This document shows positions 56,543 through 64,000 of a stretch of DNA of 64,000 nucleotides, piece by piece. Source of the stretch: Lachnospiraceae bacterium (GTDB taxonomy: Bacteria; Bacillota; Clostridia; Lachnospirales; Lachnospiraceae); contig SVDZ01000001.1 in NCBI GenBank assembly GCA_015057625.1, positions 56,911-120,910 of the forward strand, given 5' to 3'. The translations under genes were made by a program, and so were the position numbers. Under the pieces are notes generated by a model that saw only the letters and a list, made by a program, of their open reading frames with translations, was not told the DNA's origin and did no database searches. Positions within the stretch are counted from its first letter, which is position 1, and each line of letters starts with the position of its first letter.

Positions 56543-59356
56543 TTACACTGTTGGTCCAGCATAATAATAAGTACTAAGAAACTCATCAATAGTTGTAGTC
56601 ATTCCCGCAGCTGTCCATCCATTTTCTACTTCATTTGAGAAAGCAGGCTTAGAGTTTCTTGGATATGTTGAATTATAACTCCTTAATGTTTTATAAATAC
56701 CATTTGCTACATAATAATACTGAGAGTCTTTTGATGTAACTCCAAGTTCTGTAGTTATAGCACTAACAATTGCATTTAAGTTACTATTTATTGCAACAAC
56801 ATTAAGTACATTGTTGTACAAATATGTCTTTACTGCATCTGTAATGCCTAAATTTGTACTATTGTATAAGTAAGCTGCGATTTCGTTAATAGTTGTCGTC
56901 TGGATATCACCATATACTACAGTATCCTTACCATCATTAAGAACGATATAAGGTCTGATTACATATATAGCAGACATAGCCGCTGCTGTAACACCATTAT
57001 TTGTAAATGTAATATTGAAACCTTTAGTATTCTCATCGACATCATATAATCCAAGATCAGCCACCTGATTGTGGACATTTGTACCACCTATTATAAAGTT
57101 AGCTTCATCATTTGTAACATCCATTTCTAATCCATATAATGTACCATATGTCTTAACTGCATAATCATCAACTGTCTTTGGTGCTGTTGATGTAACTCTA
57201 AACGATGGAGAGTGCTGAGCCACACCATTAACATTTGTGTTCATCTGGAATCCTGCAACTTCAACCACTGGAGTGTCAGGCTTTCTAACCTTAATTGCAA
57301 ATGTATTGTCTACTTTACCTCTAACTGTTACAACTGTCACCTTTTCTTTCTCTGTACCACTAAGTGCAAATAATCTCTGTGAAAGATGTAACTGATCTCC
57401 TTCATAATAAACATCTTCAGTACCACTTAACATCTTAGTTCCATCAACCCATACGGATGTCACATTTCCAATATTAGCACCTAATATCGCAAATGAAATA
57501 GTAGCTCCTGTTACTGTACAATGTTCTGCCACCCATGGAACATTTGTTGCATCATCATACAATCCGTAGATATCAGTAGTCTTGAAGAATGCACCTTCGC
57601 CATTGATAGCATTTTTAGAAATATATACATAATTTCCATCTTCATCTATAATCTGACCATTATCACCGACAGCTGTATTAAATTTAACCCAGTCACCAGC
57701 AGCTACTGTGAATGAAGCATCATCAGGTGCTTCTGCTACTGTAACTGTTCCTGCTGTAATAGCTGTAGAAGTATATCCTTCATATAAAGATAATACTGTA
57801 ACTGTATGTTCGCCAGCAGCTACACTTCCAATAGAGTATTCTCCTGCAGATAAACCTGTTGCTGCCACAACATCATCAATTTTTACAATATATGTATATC
57901 CATCCTGATTTTCTCCGGCTGTAATAGTTCCTGTAATCTTTGAATTTCCACCAACTGCTGTTGCTGCTGCAGGTACACTTACTTCCACTGCATCTCCAGC
58001 TAATTCTAAATCACCATCTCTATCTAACACTTCAATTTCAGCTGCCTGTGGTCCATAATTAACACCTGTAGGATAATCAATCTTAATATATCGAACAGCC
58101 TCAACATTAGTAACACCACTAACATCAATATCGCAATAGAAAGGAGCTGTTGCTCTATTTACTGTTGCATTAAATGTTGCCTGAGTTAATCTTGCAACTT
58201 CTGTATATGTTGCATTGTCAGTTGAATATGCAATTACTGTATCTGTTGCTTCTGGGAATGTTCCTCCAGCAGTAGATCTGTACCAAATAACTACATCCTC
58301 AATAGTATTTGCTTTATAATTGTTTCCTAAATCAATAACAAAGTAACTGTCGGCACCATTTCCCTTTGTAGATGTCACATAATCACCAAATTCACCATCT
58401 GTTAACGAACCGTTACCTTCTGTAGTATTTCCTGATGACAAAATATAATCTTTCTGGTAAGCAACATTTGCTGATGTCTTCACTCCATCTGCCATAGACT
58501 GAATCTTAACTGTTTTTGAAATACCATCAGATTCAATACCATCTTTAACAGACGTAACTTTAACTGTCTGATCTCCTGCAGGCTGATTTGTATATGTATA
58601 ATCAGTTCCTGCAGAAACGCCGTCACCAACCTTCTGACTTCCAATATAAACATTATATACATATCCATCTTGATTTTCTCCGGCTGTGATATTAATCTTG
58701 AAGCTTTCAAGGCTCTCTGAAACAGCTGTGAAATCTGCAGGGTCTGCTGGTTTAGTTACTGTTGCAGTCTGTGGATTCTGACCAATTACAGCAACTTCTC
58801 TCAACTGCATACCATAATCAGCTGTTGTAGGATAAACAATCTTCACAAATCTTACTGTGCCGGTCACTCCTGTAACATCATCAGTAGTCGAATTATTTTC
58901 ACCAAACTCAGTCACTGTTTTTTCTGTAACAACAGTATTAAAATTAGATCCATCCTGTGAATACTGAATATAATAACTGTGATTCAATACCGTATCATTA
59001 GCTGCTGCATCTTTATAAGCAATGATAATTTCATCAATAGTTGATGCATCATAATAATCTCCTAAATCGATAGTTACAAAAGACTCTCCACCTTGGAATC
59101 CCCAGTTCCCATTCGCATCATTAATTACAAAATGAGCTGTTGACAAACTACCATCTGTTACCTTATCTGCAGTTGTACCTTCTCCATCATTATGCATGTG
59201 CGAATATAATATTCCTTTACCTAATGCAATATTCTTAGCTCCATCACTAATATCAGAAATAGCTGCGTTGGCAGTGTTGTTGCTAACAACCAGCGAACTA
59301 ACTACTAATGTCAAGCTTAATGCAAATGAAGTTATTTTTTTAATAGATTTTTTCAT
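56543..59356 (-). CDS. Secreted protein with two F5/8C domains and class B C-terminal domain
   Basis: A 937-aa protein with a signal peptide (MKKSIKKITSFALSLTLVVS). Two F5/8C-like binding domains (about 38-190, FVTIDLGDYYDASTIDEIII; and about 300-450, YFVIDLGNNYKANTIEDVVI) alternate with FN3-like domains (about 195-285 and 455-540). The small beta module also seen in the 815- and 790-aa proteins (about 545-690) is followed by the class B shared C-terminal domain from VAGFQMN near 699, with a long helical tail. No catalytic residues are visible; glycan or surface binding is inferred. AAGGAGG precedes the ATG. It follows a 51-aa acidic protein gene by 70 nt. Confidence 0.82.
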   Translation of the reverse strand: MKKSIKKITSFALSLTLVVSSLVVSNNTANAAISDISDGAKNIALGKGILYSHMHNDGEGTTADKVTDGSLSTAHFVINDANGNWGFQGGESFVTIDLGDYYDASTIDEIIIAYKDAAANDTVLNHSYYIQYSQDGSNFNTVVTEKTVTEFGENNSTTDDVTGVTGTVRFVKIVYPTTADYGMQLREVAVIGQNPQTATVTKPADPADFTAVSESLESFKINITAGENQDGYVYNVYIGSQKVGDGVSAGTDYTYTNQPAGDQTVKVTSVKDGIESDGISKTVKIQSMADGVKTSANVAYQKDYILSSGNTTEGNGSLTDGEFGDYVTSTKGNGADSYFVIDLGNNYKANTIEDVVIWYRSTAGGTFPEATDTVIAYSTDNATYTEVARLTQATFNATVNRATAPFYCDIDVSGVTNVEAVRYIKIDYPTGVNYGPQAAEIEVLDRDGDLELAGDAVEVSVPAAATAVGGNSKITGTITAGENQDGYTYIVKIDDVVAATGLSAGEYSIGSVAAGEHTVTVLSLYEGYTSTAITAGTVTVAEAPDDASFTVAAGDWVKFNTAVGDNGQIIDEDGNYVYISKNAINGEGAFFKTTDIYGLYDDATNVPWVAEHCTVTGATISFAILGANIGNVTSVWVDGTKMLSGTEDVYYEGDQLHLSQRLFALSGTEKEKVTVVTVRGKVDNTFAIKVRKPDTPVVEVAGFQMNTNVNGVAQHSPSFRVTSTAPKTVDDYAVKTYGTLYGLEMDVTNDEANFIIGGTNVHNQVADLGLYDVDENTKGFNITFTNNGVTAAAMSAIYVIRPYIVLNDGKDTVVYGDIQTTTINEIAAYLYNSTNLGITDAVKTYLYNNVLNVVAINSNLNAIVSAITTELGVTSKDSQYYYVANGIYKTLRSYNSTYPRNSKPAFSNEVENGWTAAGMTTTIDEFLSTYYYAGPTV

Positions 59357-59426
59357 CGCAAATTCCTCCTTATAATTCCTTTATATCTTTTCCTTTTTTC
59401 TTTTTTCTTGAAACAACAACAATATT

Positions 59427-59582
59427 CTAGATTGGTAAATCTGAATCTTGTGCAGATGGATCTGACCAATCATGTAATCCACTATTGTCAATAACATCTC
59501 CATCTCCACCATCTGTCATAACCCTGCCATCACTACAAAAAGTCACCAGCCTGATATTAGGTGTTTCATAATGCCTTTTCAT
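59427..59582 (-). CDS. Small acidic protein (51 aa), YETP/GDGD family, copy 2
   Basis: The frame extends further upstream, but AAAGGAG lies just before the ATG at 59582, which begins MKRHYETPNIRLVTF and matches the starts of its two relatives. The centre reads VMTDGGDGDVIDNSGLHDWS and the protein ends DSDLPI. It is acidic and has no signal peptide or membrane segment; its one cysteine is not conserved. It is clearly homologous to the protein at 62409 (MTDxGDGDxxDNxxLHDWSD). A minus-strand TATAAT at 59641-59646 could be its -10 box. It immediately precedes the 937-aa secreted protein gene. The function is unknown. Confidence 0.85.
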   Translation of the reverse strand: MKRHYETPNIRLVTFCSDGRVMTDGGDGDVIDNSGLHDWSDPSAQDSDLPI

Positions 59583-59833
59583 TTCAATACTCCTTTCCTT
59601 AAATTCCGATTCAATTTTCCCCACAATAATCCATTAAAAGATTATAATCTATTTAAAGTTTATCATTTATTTTTTTTCATTTCAACGTTTCATTTTTTCG
59701 CTCAAGCTTGAATAAAAACACTTTTATTAAAATTATTATTCAAAGCCTCTTATTTATTCGTCACTTCTTTTTTTAAACTATCTTTTTACGTATAAATTTT
59801 TGAATTATTTTTATTATTTTTCAGCCTAAAAAC
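59583..59833. other. Intergenic region upstream of small gene copy 2
   Basis: Very AT-rich, no gene. A minus-strand TATAAT at 59641-59646 lacks a convincing -35 box. Confidence 0.3.
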
Positions 59834-59868
59834 AAAAAATGCGCGCTAGGCTTATGCCTAACGCGCAT
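59834..59868 (-). terminator. Terminator of the 815-aa protein gene
   Basis: A stem of ATGCGCGTTAGGC with GCCTAGCGCGCAT (one G-U type mismatch) around a four-base loop, followed on the minus strand by TTTTTTG. Confidence 0.92.
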
Positions 59869-59906
59869 ATAATATATTATAGAGTATTTATTTGTATCTT
59901 ATACCA

Positions 59907-62354
59907 CTAATTAAATGCAATAACCGGATAGAAGTAATCATCTTCTATTGTAGCAATAGTAGCTGCATTCAATCCATATGTTGATAAACTAAACTTAGCA
60001 TCTCTTACATAAGCTTTGTTATTAGCAATGATATCAGTGTAAACCTTACGTCCATTTTCAATATTTGCTCCAACTGATGGATAATCCTTTACAGCTGTTG
60101 CTATAGCAACTCTATTCTCATAAAGTTTTACAACGTTAAGAACATTATTGTATAAGAATTCATGATCAGCCTGTGTCTTCATCTGCTTTCCATCATAAAG
60201 TGCTTTTGCAATACCAAATGGACTTACTCTCTGAATCTTTCCATATACAACTGTATTATTATCAAGAACTGCATAAGGTCTTACAATATACTCTGCCGAC
60301 ATTGCAGCTGCTGTAACACCATTGTTTGTGAATGTTACTGCATAATGCTGAGTATTTTCATCATCTCCATATAAACCTTTTGCTGTAGCTGGCTGAGAAT
60401 AAACATTTGCAGCTTCTAAAACAAATCCTGCATCATCGCCTGTATACTGTGATGCTAATGCATATAAAGTACCATAGCTCTTTGCATTTCCTGCTTCAAA
60501 TTTCTTTGGTGACTCTAAAAGAACTCTGAATGATGGTGACTTCATAGATACACCGTTTGTATCAACGTTCATCTGAAGTCCGGCAACCTTACCTTCAACT
60601 GTGAATTTAACTGCAACTGATGCCTCTGAGTCTCCTGCTTCATTTGTAGCTACAACTGTAATATAGTAATCACCTGCTGTTTGGAAGAATGAAGCATCTA
60701 AATTAGCTGCTGCTCCAGTCACTCCATCCGCTGCTAATGTTCCATTTACATAAACTTTATAACTTGTAGCTCCAGCTGCAGCTCCCCAAGCAAAGTAATA
60801 AGGTAAAGTATCATTACCTGCCCATGTAACACCTGTCGGCTTAGCTGGAACCTGTGCTGCTGTCTCTCCTTGTGTTGTTGTTTCTGTTGGTGTTTCTCCA
60901 CCTGAACTTGGCGTTCCAGCTCTAATAATAAATGTGTATGCATTATCAAAAGTATCAACTATAACTAATGTGTTATATGCATTATTGTTAATTTCTGAAA
61001 CTGGCACTCTAATTAATGCACCCTTCCATATAGTTAACGCATTTCCATTTAAAGTGGCTGATTTATAATCTGGTTTAACAATAGTTGACGAACATGCCAC
61101 AAAAATTGAAGCAGGATTTCCTTCAACCTGGAACACTCCTGTGCATTCTTTTGTTACATCGTCACCAACAAGACATATTGCATAATCAGAACCATCTGTT
61201 GTTGATTTCCAAATTTCTCCAGCATATGGATCTTCTCCACCTTGAGTAGTGGTCTCTGTCTGAGTTTCTGTCTGTGTCTCTGTCTGTGTCTCTGTCTGAG
61301 TTTCAGTCTCTCCTTCAGGGTAATAAATTGCATAATTCTCAGCAGTCATAATTACAAAATTAGAAAGTGTTGCTGTAATAGTTCCGTTTGCTGGGAAAGC
61401 ATCAGAATCTCCGCTAAAATGTCCAAGTGCCACTCTTACATTGAGTTCCGCTTCATTTGCTGATGCATAATCACCAATAAATGTGTATGTGTATGTATTA
61501 TCACCATTATCCTTCCACTGTCCGCCTGCTCTTTCTGTAAAGATAATAGCATCATTAGATCTGTTATCTACTTTAAATTCTTTAGGTGCACTTGTTGTAA
61601 GATCAAATCTACATACATAGTTCTTATTTCCTTCAAAAGGAACTGCATCAATACCTGTCTGGATTGAATACCAATTTGCGCCAAGTCCTTTCTTTGTCAA
61701 TGTATATCCTGTATGTGTATCGCTAATTGCGTAACTTGCCCAGCCTTCAGCTTCAAACCATCCCTGCCATTTTAATGTTTCTACAATATTAGTATAAACA
61801 GGCTTTACTGGGTCCTGTGAGCTGTCATGTTCAGAAATACTGAAATTATCAAAAGAAACTACTGTTCCGCTTGGCAATCCTGATAATTCCATAACCAAAT
61901 CATCTACCGTACCATCATTAGCACGTGTAAACGTTTTCTCTATTGTAGTAGTACCTTCTGAAATATCAGATGTCCATGTAGTTGAATTCTGTGTTTTAAC
62001 GTACAATTGTCCTGCTTTAGTTGATGTTACATCAAAAGAAAGATCATACTTTGTTCCCGCTGTAAGTGAAGATAAAGCCCCCTTATAAAGAGCCTGAAGT
62101 CCCCAGCTTCCAGGATTTCCGTTAGAATTAACTATCGTCAATTCCATATCTTCAAATGTTGAACCCGTTCCCTCGTAGTTCATATCACCTGGTGTCCAAC
62201 TTCCGTTGGCAGCATATAAGTGCCAATTTTCTACATCCATATTATCAACAACTGCAGTTGCGGCACTTGCTGTTGACGGATTATATGTAATACCTGCAAC
62301 TACTAAAGCAAAGGCACTAACCATAGCTACTGCCTTTTTAATCTCTTTCCTCAT
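59907..62354 (-). CDS. Secreted protein with CBM4/9-like modules, TETQ linker and class B C-terminal domain
   Basis: An 815-aa protein with a signal peptide (MRKEIKKAVAMVSAFALVVAG). Two CBM4/9-like modules (about 38-185 and 190-350; the first ends TVVSFDNFSISEH) precede a TETQTETQ linker (about 352-372). Next come a small beta module (about 378-492, NGNALTIWKGALIRVPVSEI), an FN3-like domain (about 510-585, SYKVYVNGTLAADG) and the class B C-terminal domain (from VAGLQMN near 588). No catalytic motif is seen; polysaccharide binding is inferred. GAAAGGAG precedes the ATG. It follows small acidic gene copy 3 by 54 nt and probably shares its promoter. Confidence 0.82.
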   Translation of the reverse strand: MRKEIKKAVAMVSAFALVVAGITYNPSTASAATAVVDNMDVENWHLYAANGSWTPGDMNYEGTGSTFEDMELTIVNSNGNPGSWGLQALYKGALSSLTAGTKYDLSFDVTSTKAGQLYVKTQNSTTWTSDISEGTTTIEKTFTRANDGTVDDLVMELSGLPSGTVVSFDNFSISEHDSSQDPVKPVYTNIVETLKWQGWFEAEGWASYAISDTHTGYTLTKKGLGANWYSIQTGIDAVPFEGNKNYVCRFDLTTSAPKEFKVDNRSNDAIIFTERAGGQWKDNGDNTYTYTFIGDYASANEAELNVRVALGHFSGDSDAFPANGTITATLSNFVIMTAENYAIYYPEGETETQTETQTETQTETQTETTTQGGEDPYAGEIWKSTTDGSDYAICLVGDDVTKECTGVFQVEGNPASIFVACSSTIVKPDYKSATLNGNALTIWKGALIRVPVSEINNNAYNTLVIVDTFDNAYTFIIRAGTPSSGGETPTETTTQGETAAQVPAKPTGVTWAGNDTLPYYFAWGAAAGATSYKVYVNGTLAADGVTGAAANLDASFFQTAGDYYITVVATNEAGDSEASVAVKFTVEGKVAGLQMNVDTNGVSMKSPSFRVLLESPKKFEAGNAKSYGTLYALASQYTGDDAGFVLEAANVYSQPATAKGLYGDDENTQHYAVTFTNNGVTAAAMSAEYIVRPYAVLDNNTVVYGKIQRVSPFGIAKALYDGKQMKTQADHEFLYNNVLNVVKLYENRVAIATAVKDYPSVGANIENGRKVYTDIIANNKAYVRDAKFSLSTYGLNAATIATIEDDYFYPVIAFN

Positions 62355-62408
62355 GTTTTTCTCCTTTCAATTTGCAAAATCCCTATTGTTATTCCCTATA
62401 ATAACTAA

Positions 62409-62561
62409 TTAGAATGGCATATCAGTATCGCCTGAAGTATCTGACCAATCATGTAATGCTCCATTATCAACGATATCCCCATCTCCTGCGTCTGTCATAA
62501 TCTTGCCTTGCATATCAAACTCAACAAGTTTAATACTAGGTGATTGATACATTTTTTTCAT
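62409..62561 (-). CDS. Small acidic protein (50 aa), YETP/GDGD family, copy 3
   Basis: ATG at 62561 behind AAAGGAG, TAA at 62409. The protein starts MKKMYQSPSIKLVEFD, has IMTDAGDGDIVDNGALHDWS in the middle and ends GDTDMPF. It has no cysteine, signal peptide or membrane segment and is highly acidic in the second half. About half its residues match copy 2. A good promoter lies 80 nt upstream. It is followed after 54 nt by the 815-aa secreted protein gene. The function is unknown. Confidence 0.88.
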   Translation of the reverse strand: MKKMYQSPSIKLVEFDMQGKIMTDAGDGDIVDNGALHDWSDTSGDTDMPF

Positions 62562-62640
62562 TTTAAATACTCCTTTCATTCATCTATTAATGCCCCCAAA
62601 AACTGCATCTAGGCACAGTTCTAGCGACTATATATATTTG

Positions 62641-62669
62641 ATAATATCATTTTATACTTTTTTTTACAA
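62641..62669 (-). promoter_or_regulatory. Sigma-A promoter of small gene copy 3 and the 815-aa gene
   Basis: On the minus strand -35 TTGTAA (62664-62669) and -10 TATTAT (62641-62646) have an exact 17-bp spacer. No promoter-like pair is visible between the small gene and the large one, which suggests one transcript. Confidence 0.75.
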
Positions 62670-62796
62670 GTTTTTTGTATCTAAAAATTCATTATTTTTT
62701 CACATTTTTTCTATTTATTCACCAAAAACGAAATCTATTTTTCTTTTATCCACTTACAATAATACTTTTTCCACCCAATTCCACCTTTATTTAATT

Positions 62797-62850
62797 GTAA
62801 AAAACGCCCGGTCACATATTTTCTCATCATTCGAAATATGCAACCAGGCA
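62797..62850 (-). terminator. Terminator of the 62882-63721 gene
   Basis: A long imperfect stem (GCCTGGTTGCATATTT with AAATATGTGACCGGGC on the minus strand), followed by TTTTTT. Confidence 0.88.
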
Positions 62851-62881
62851 TTTCTTTATATTTTTCACCATCTATTATCCA

Positions 62882-63721
62882 TCAGGTTTCCCACGGTCTT
62901 ACAATAGGGCTCCAACCAAACTGGTCAGGCTCTGACACATAATATCTGTTGCCAAATCTTTCATTACATTTACGAAGCACCTCGGAATTGAGTATTGCTT
63001 CAAAAATATAATTAAATGAAGTTTCATTTCCTATCTGTCCGTTTGTGTAAAGATAATGTGCCAGTTCAGCAATTGATCTCTTCTGGACTGTTTCACCGTA
63101 AATGATAGTTCCATCAGTGCAGACTACAAATCCTCTTGCAATGATTGTATTTGCAACAAGAGCATCCATATCTCCCATTGTTCTTACATAATAGCAATAT
63201 CTGTCACGGTTAGTTTCCTCTGTATCACGTTCCGCAAAAGCAGGAACAATACCTTTGTCTGAAGCAACATAACCATATGTTCTGACTGTTCCATTATACA
63301 TCTTCTTTCCTACATAGTACTCATTAGAACCACTTCCTGTTCTTGTGGTTTCATCAAGAATTGTGTAAGAATCATCCAAAACAGTCTTGTCAGCTTTTCC
63401 TGTTCTATTGTCATCAAGAGTATAAATTACCCCAACATCCTTTACAGTGTATGTGCTACCTTCAACAGTTATTTTTTCTCCAGCCTTTGGAGCCTTACAA
63501 ACTGTTCTGTAAGCTACACTGTCCACACTTACTGTCTCAGTAGACATTTTCACTTGGTATCTGAACACACTTATTTCTGAACTTGTAAGTACTTTTGATT
63601 GATTTTCTGCACTCTCAACATTGTCAGCATTCACAAGCACATTTGGCATAATCATAGTATTTGCAGCAACTACCGTTGCAACTAACATTGTAAGTAATCT
63701 TTTGTTTATTTCTTTTCTCAT
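62882..63721 (-). CDS. Secreted protein consisting almost only of the class C C-terminal domain
   Basis: The frame is open from a TTG at 63751, but that codon is only about 14 nt from the promoter's -10 box and has no ribosome site. The ATG at 63721 follows GAGGTG and begins the signal peptide MRKEINKRLLTMLVATVVAA, so I place the start there (279 aa). After the signal peptide and a short spacer the rest is the shared domain found at the ends of nine larger proteins. Landmarks are FRYQVKM, YRTVCKAPK, VGVIYTLDDNRTGK, YYVRTMGDMDAL, ARGFVVCTDGTIIYGE, IAELAHYLY and FNYIFEAIL. It is most like the 790-aa protein's end. No enzymatic motif is present. It could be the stand-alone partner or ancestor of the fused domains. 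Confidence 0.82.
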   Translation of the reverse strand: MRKEINKRLLTMLVATVVAANTMIMPNVLVNADNVESAENQSKVLTSSEISVFRYQVKMSTETVSVDSVAYRTVCKAPKAGEKITVEGSTYTVKDVGVIYTLDDNRTGKADKTVLDDSYTILDETTRTGSGSNEYYVGKKMYNGTVRTYGYVASDKGIVPAFAERDTEETNRDRYCYYVRTMGDMDALVANTIIARGFVVCTDGTIIYGETVQKRSIAELAHYLYTNGQIGNETSFNYIFEAILNSEVLRKCNERFGNRYYVSEPDQFGWSPIVRPWET

Positions 63722-63764
63722 ATTCACCTCGTATAATTTACCTGACTTCAAAGCATCTTATTTT

Positions 63765-63793
63765 ATTTTATAAATATTTAATTCGTAAATCAA
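63765..63793 (-). promoter_or_regulatory. Promoter of the 62882-63721 gene
   Basis: On the minus strand -35 TTGATT (63788-63793) and -10 TAAAAT (63765-63770) are 17 bp apart, about 45 nt before the ATG at 63721. Confidence 0.65.
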
Positions 63794-63838
63794 TCCTTTT
63801 TTCAATCTGAATTCTTTTTCACTCAATTAACGTCGTAT

Positions 63839-64000
63839 TCACGACTTAGTATATTTTTCAATAATCAATTTTCTGACTTCATCCGGAATCAAATCATCTG
63901 CCAGCATATCCTTAATCAATGATTCTCTTCCTTCTTCTCTTCCTTCTTCTCTTCCTTCTTCTCTTCCTTCTTCTCTTCCTTCTTCTCTTCCTTCTTCTCT
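63839..64000 (-). CDS. C-terminal end of a protein with GREE repeats (probable Rpn/PD-(D/E)XK transposase-like family)
   Basis: Only the last 53 residues are in the window; the gene continues past the right edge. A run of about six exact 12-bp repeats encodes GREE tandem units (63925-64000). It is followed by SLIKDMLADDLIPDEVRKLI and then IEKYTKS and a TGA stop at 63839-63841. A charged E-G-R/K-E repeat followed by a short 'I..ML.d..' tail is the usual end of Rpn-type recombination-promoting nuclease / PDDEXK transposase-family proteins. The catalytic part is outside the window, so the family call is an inference. Confidence 0.6.
   Translation of the reverse strand, partial: REEGREEGREEGREEGREEGREEGRESLIKDMLADDLIPDEVRKLIIEKYTKS

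Noticed and set aside
59427..59624. Longer version of small protein copy 2 starting at 59624
   Set aside because: The extra residues include the translated ribosome site and have no counterpart in copies 1 and 3; the ATG at 59582 aligns with their starts.
25114..62561. Bacteriocin or lasso-peptide precursors for the three small acidic genes
   Set aside because: No leader-peptidase motif, no cysteine or modification enzyme, and no exporter gene lies in the window. The downstream genes are large Sec-type secreted proteins. It remains only a speculative option.
63722..63751. TTG start at 63751 for the stand-alone class C protein
   Set aside because: It would start about 14 nt from the -10 box without a ribosome site, whereas the ATG at 63721 has GAGGTG and begins a normal signal peptide.

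Overview
The window is AT-rich Firmicute DNA, most likely from a Lachnospiraceae-type anaerobe such as a Butyrivibrio or Lachnospira relative. That inference rests on strong AGGAGG ribosome sites, clostridial-type signal peptides, PTEK and TETQ linkers, a T-box in front of a long-form ileS, and a glycogen phosphorylase. I cannot name the species. Almost every gene is on the minus strand; the only clear plus-strand gene is at 6488-7336.

Left part (1-22 kb): the 5' part of glycerol kinase; a secreted protein of unknown fold; a membrane diguanylate cyclase; a membrane-anchored degenerate LytM protein; a PD-(D/E)XK-like nuclease followed by palindromic repeats; glgP and ileS, 18 nt apart behind an Ile T-box; and a probable operon of a c-di-GMP phosphodiesterase, a diguanylate cyclase and a large secreted cationic-FN3 protein.

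Right part (22.7-63.7 kb): nine secreted multidomain proteins encoded one after another, interrupted only by a second PD-(D/E)XK-like gene set among tandem repeats. They include a three-GH18 chitinase-like protein with a CBM5/12 module, a GH16 laminarinase, a GH81 endo-beta-1,3-glucanase, an M64 zinc peptidase and several proteins built only of binding modules (CBM4/9-like, CBM6-like, F5/8C, CARDB, FN3-like). Chitin plus beta-1,3-glucan is the composition of fungal walls, so the region reads as a fungal-wall-directed island. Storage glucan or callose are alternative targets for the glucanases.

The main unusual feature is a C-terminal domain shared by ten secreted proteins in the window. It begins with G[F/Y/L/C]Q[I/M] and ends with a pattern like IAxxLYxxxxMxTxxxHxYLYNxIL. 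It comes in at least three subclasses and exists once almost alone (62882-63721). Three tiny acidic proteins (50-51 aa, YETP-like start, GDGD-like centre) sit immediately upstream of three proteins carrying the B/C subclasses. I recognise no named family for either; together they are the best candidate here for an undescribed surface or secretion system. Second is the pairing of two paralogous nuclease-like genes with three different tandem-repeat arrays.

Domain limits are estimated by eye. Family names without visible catalytic motifs are tentative.
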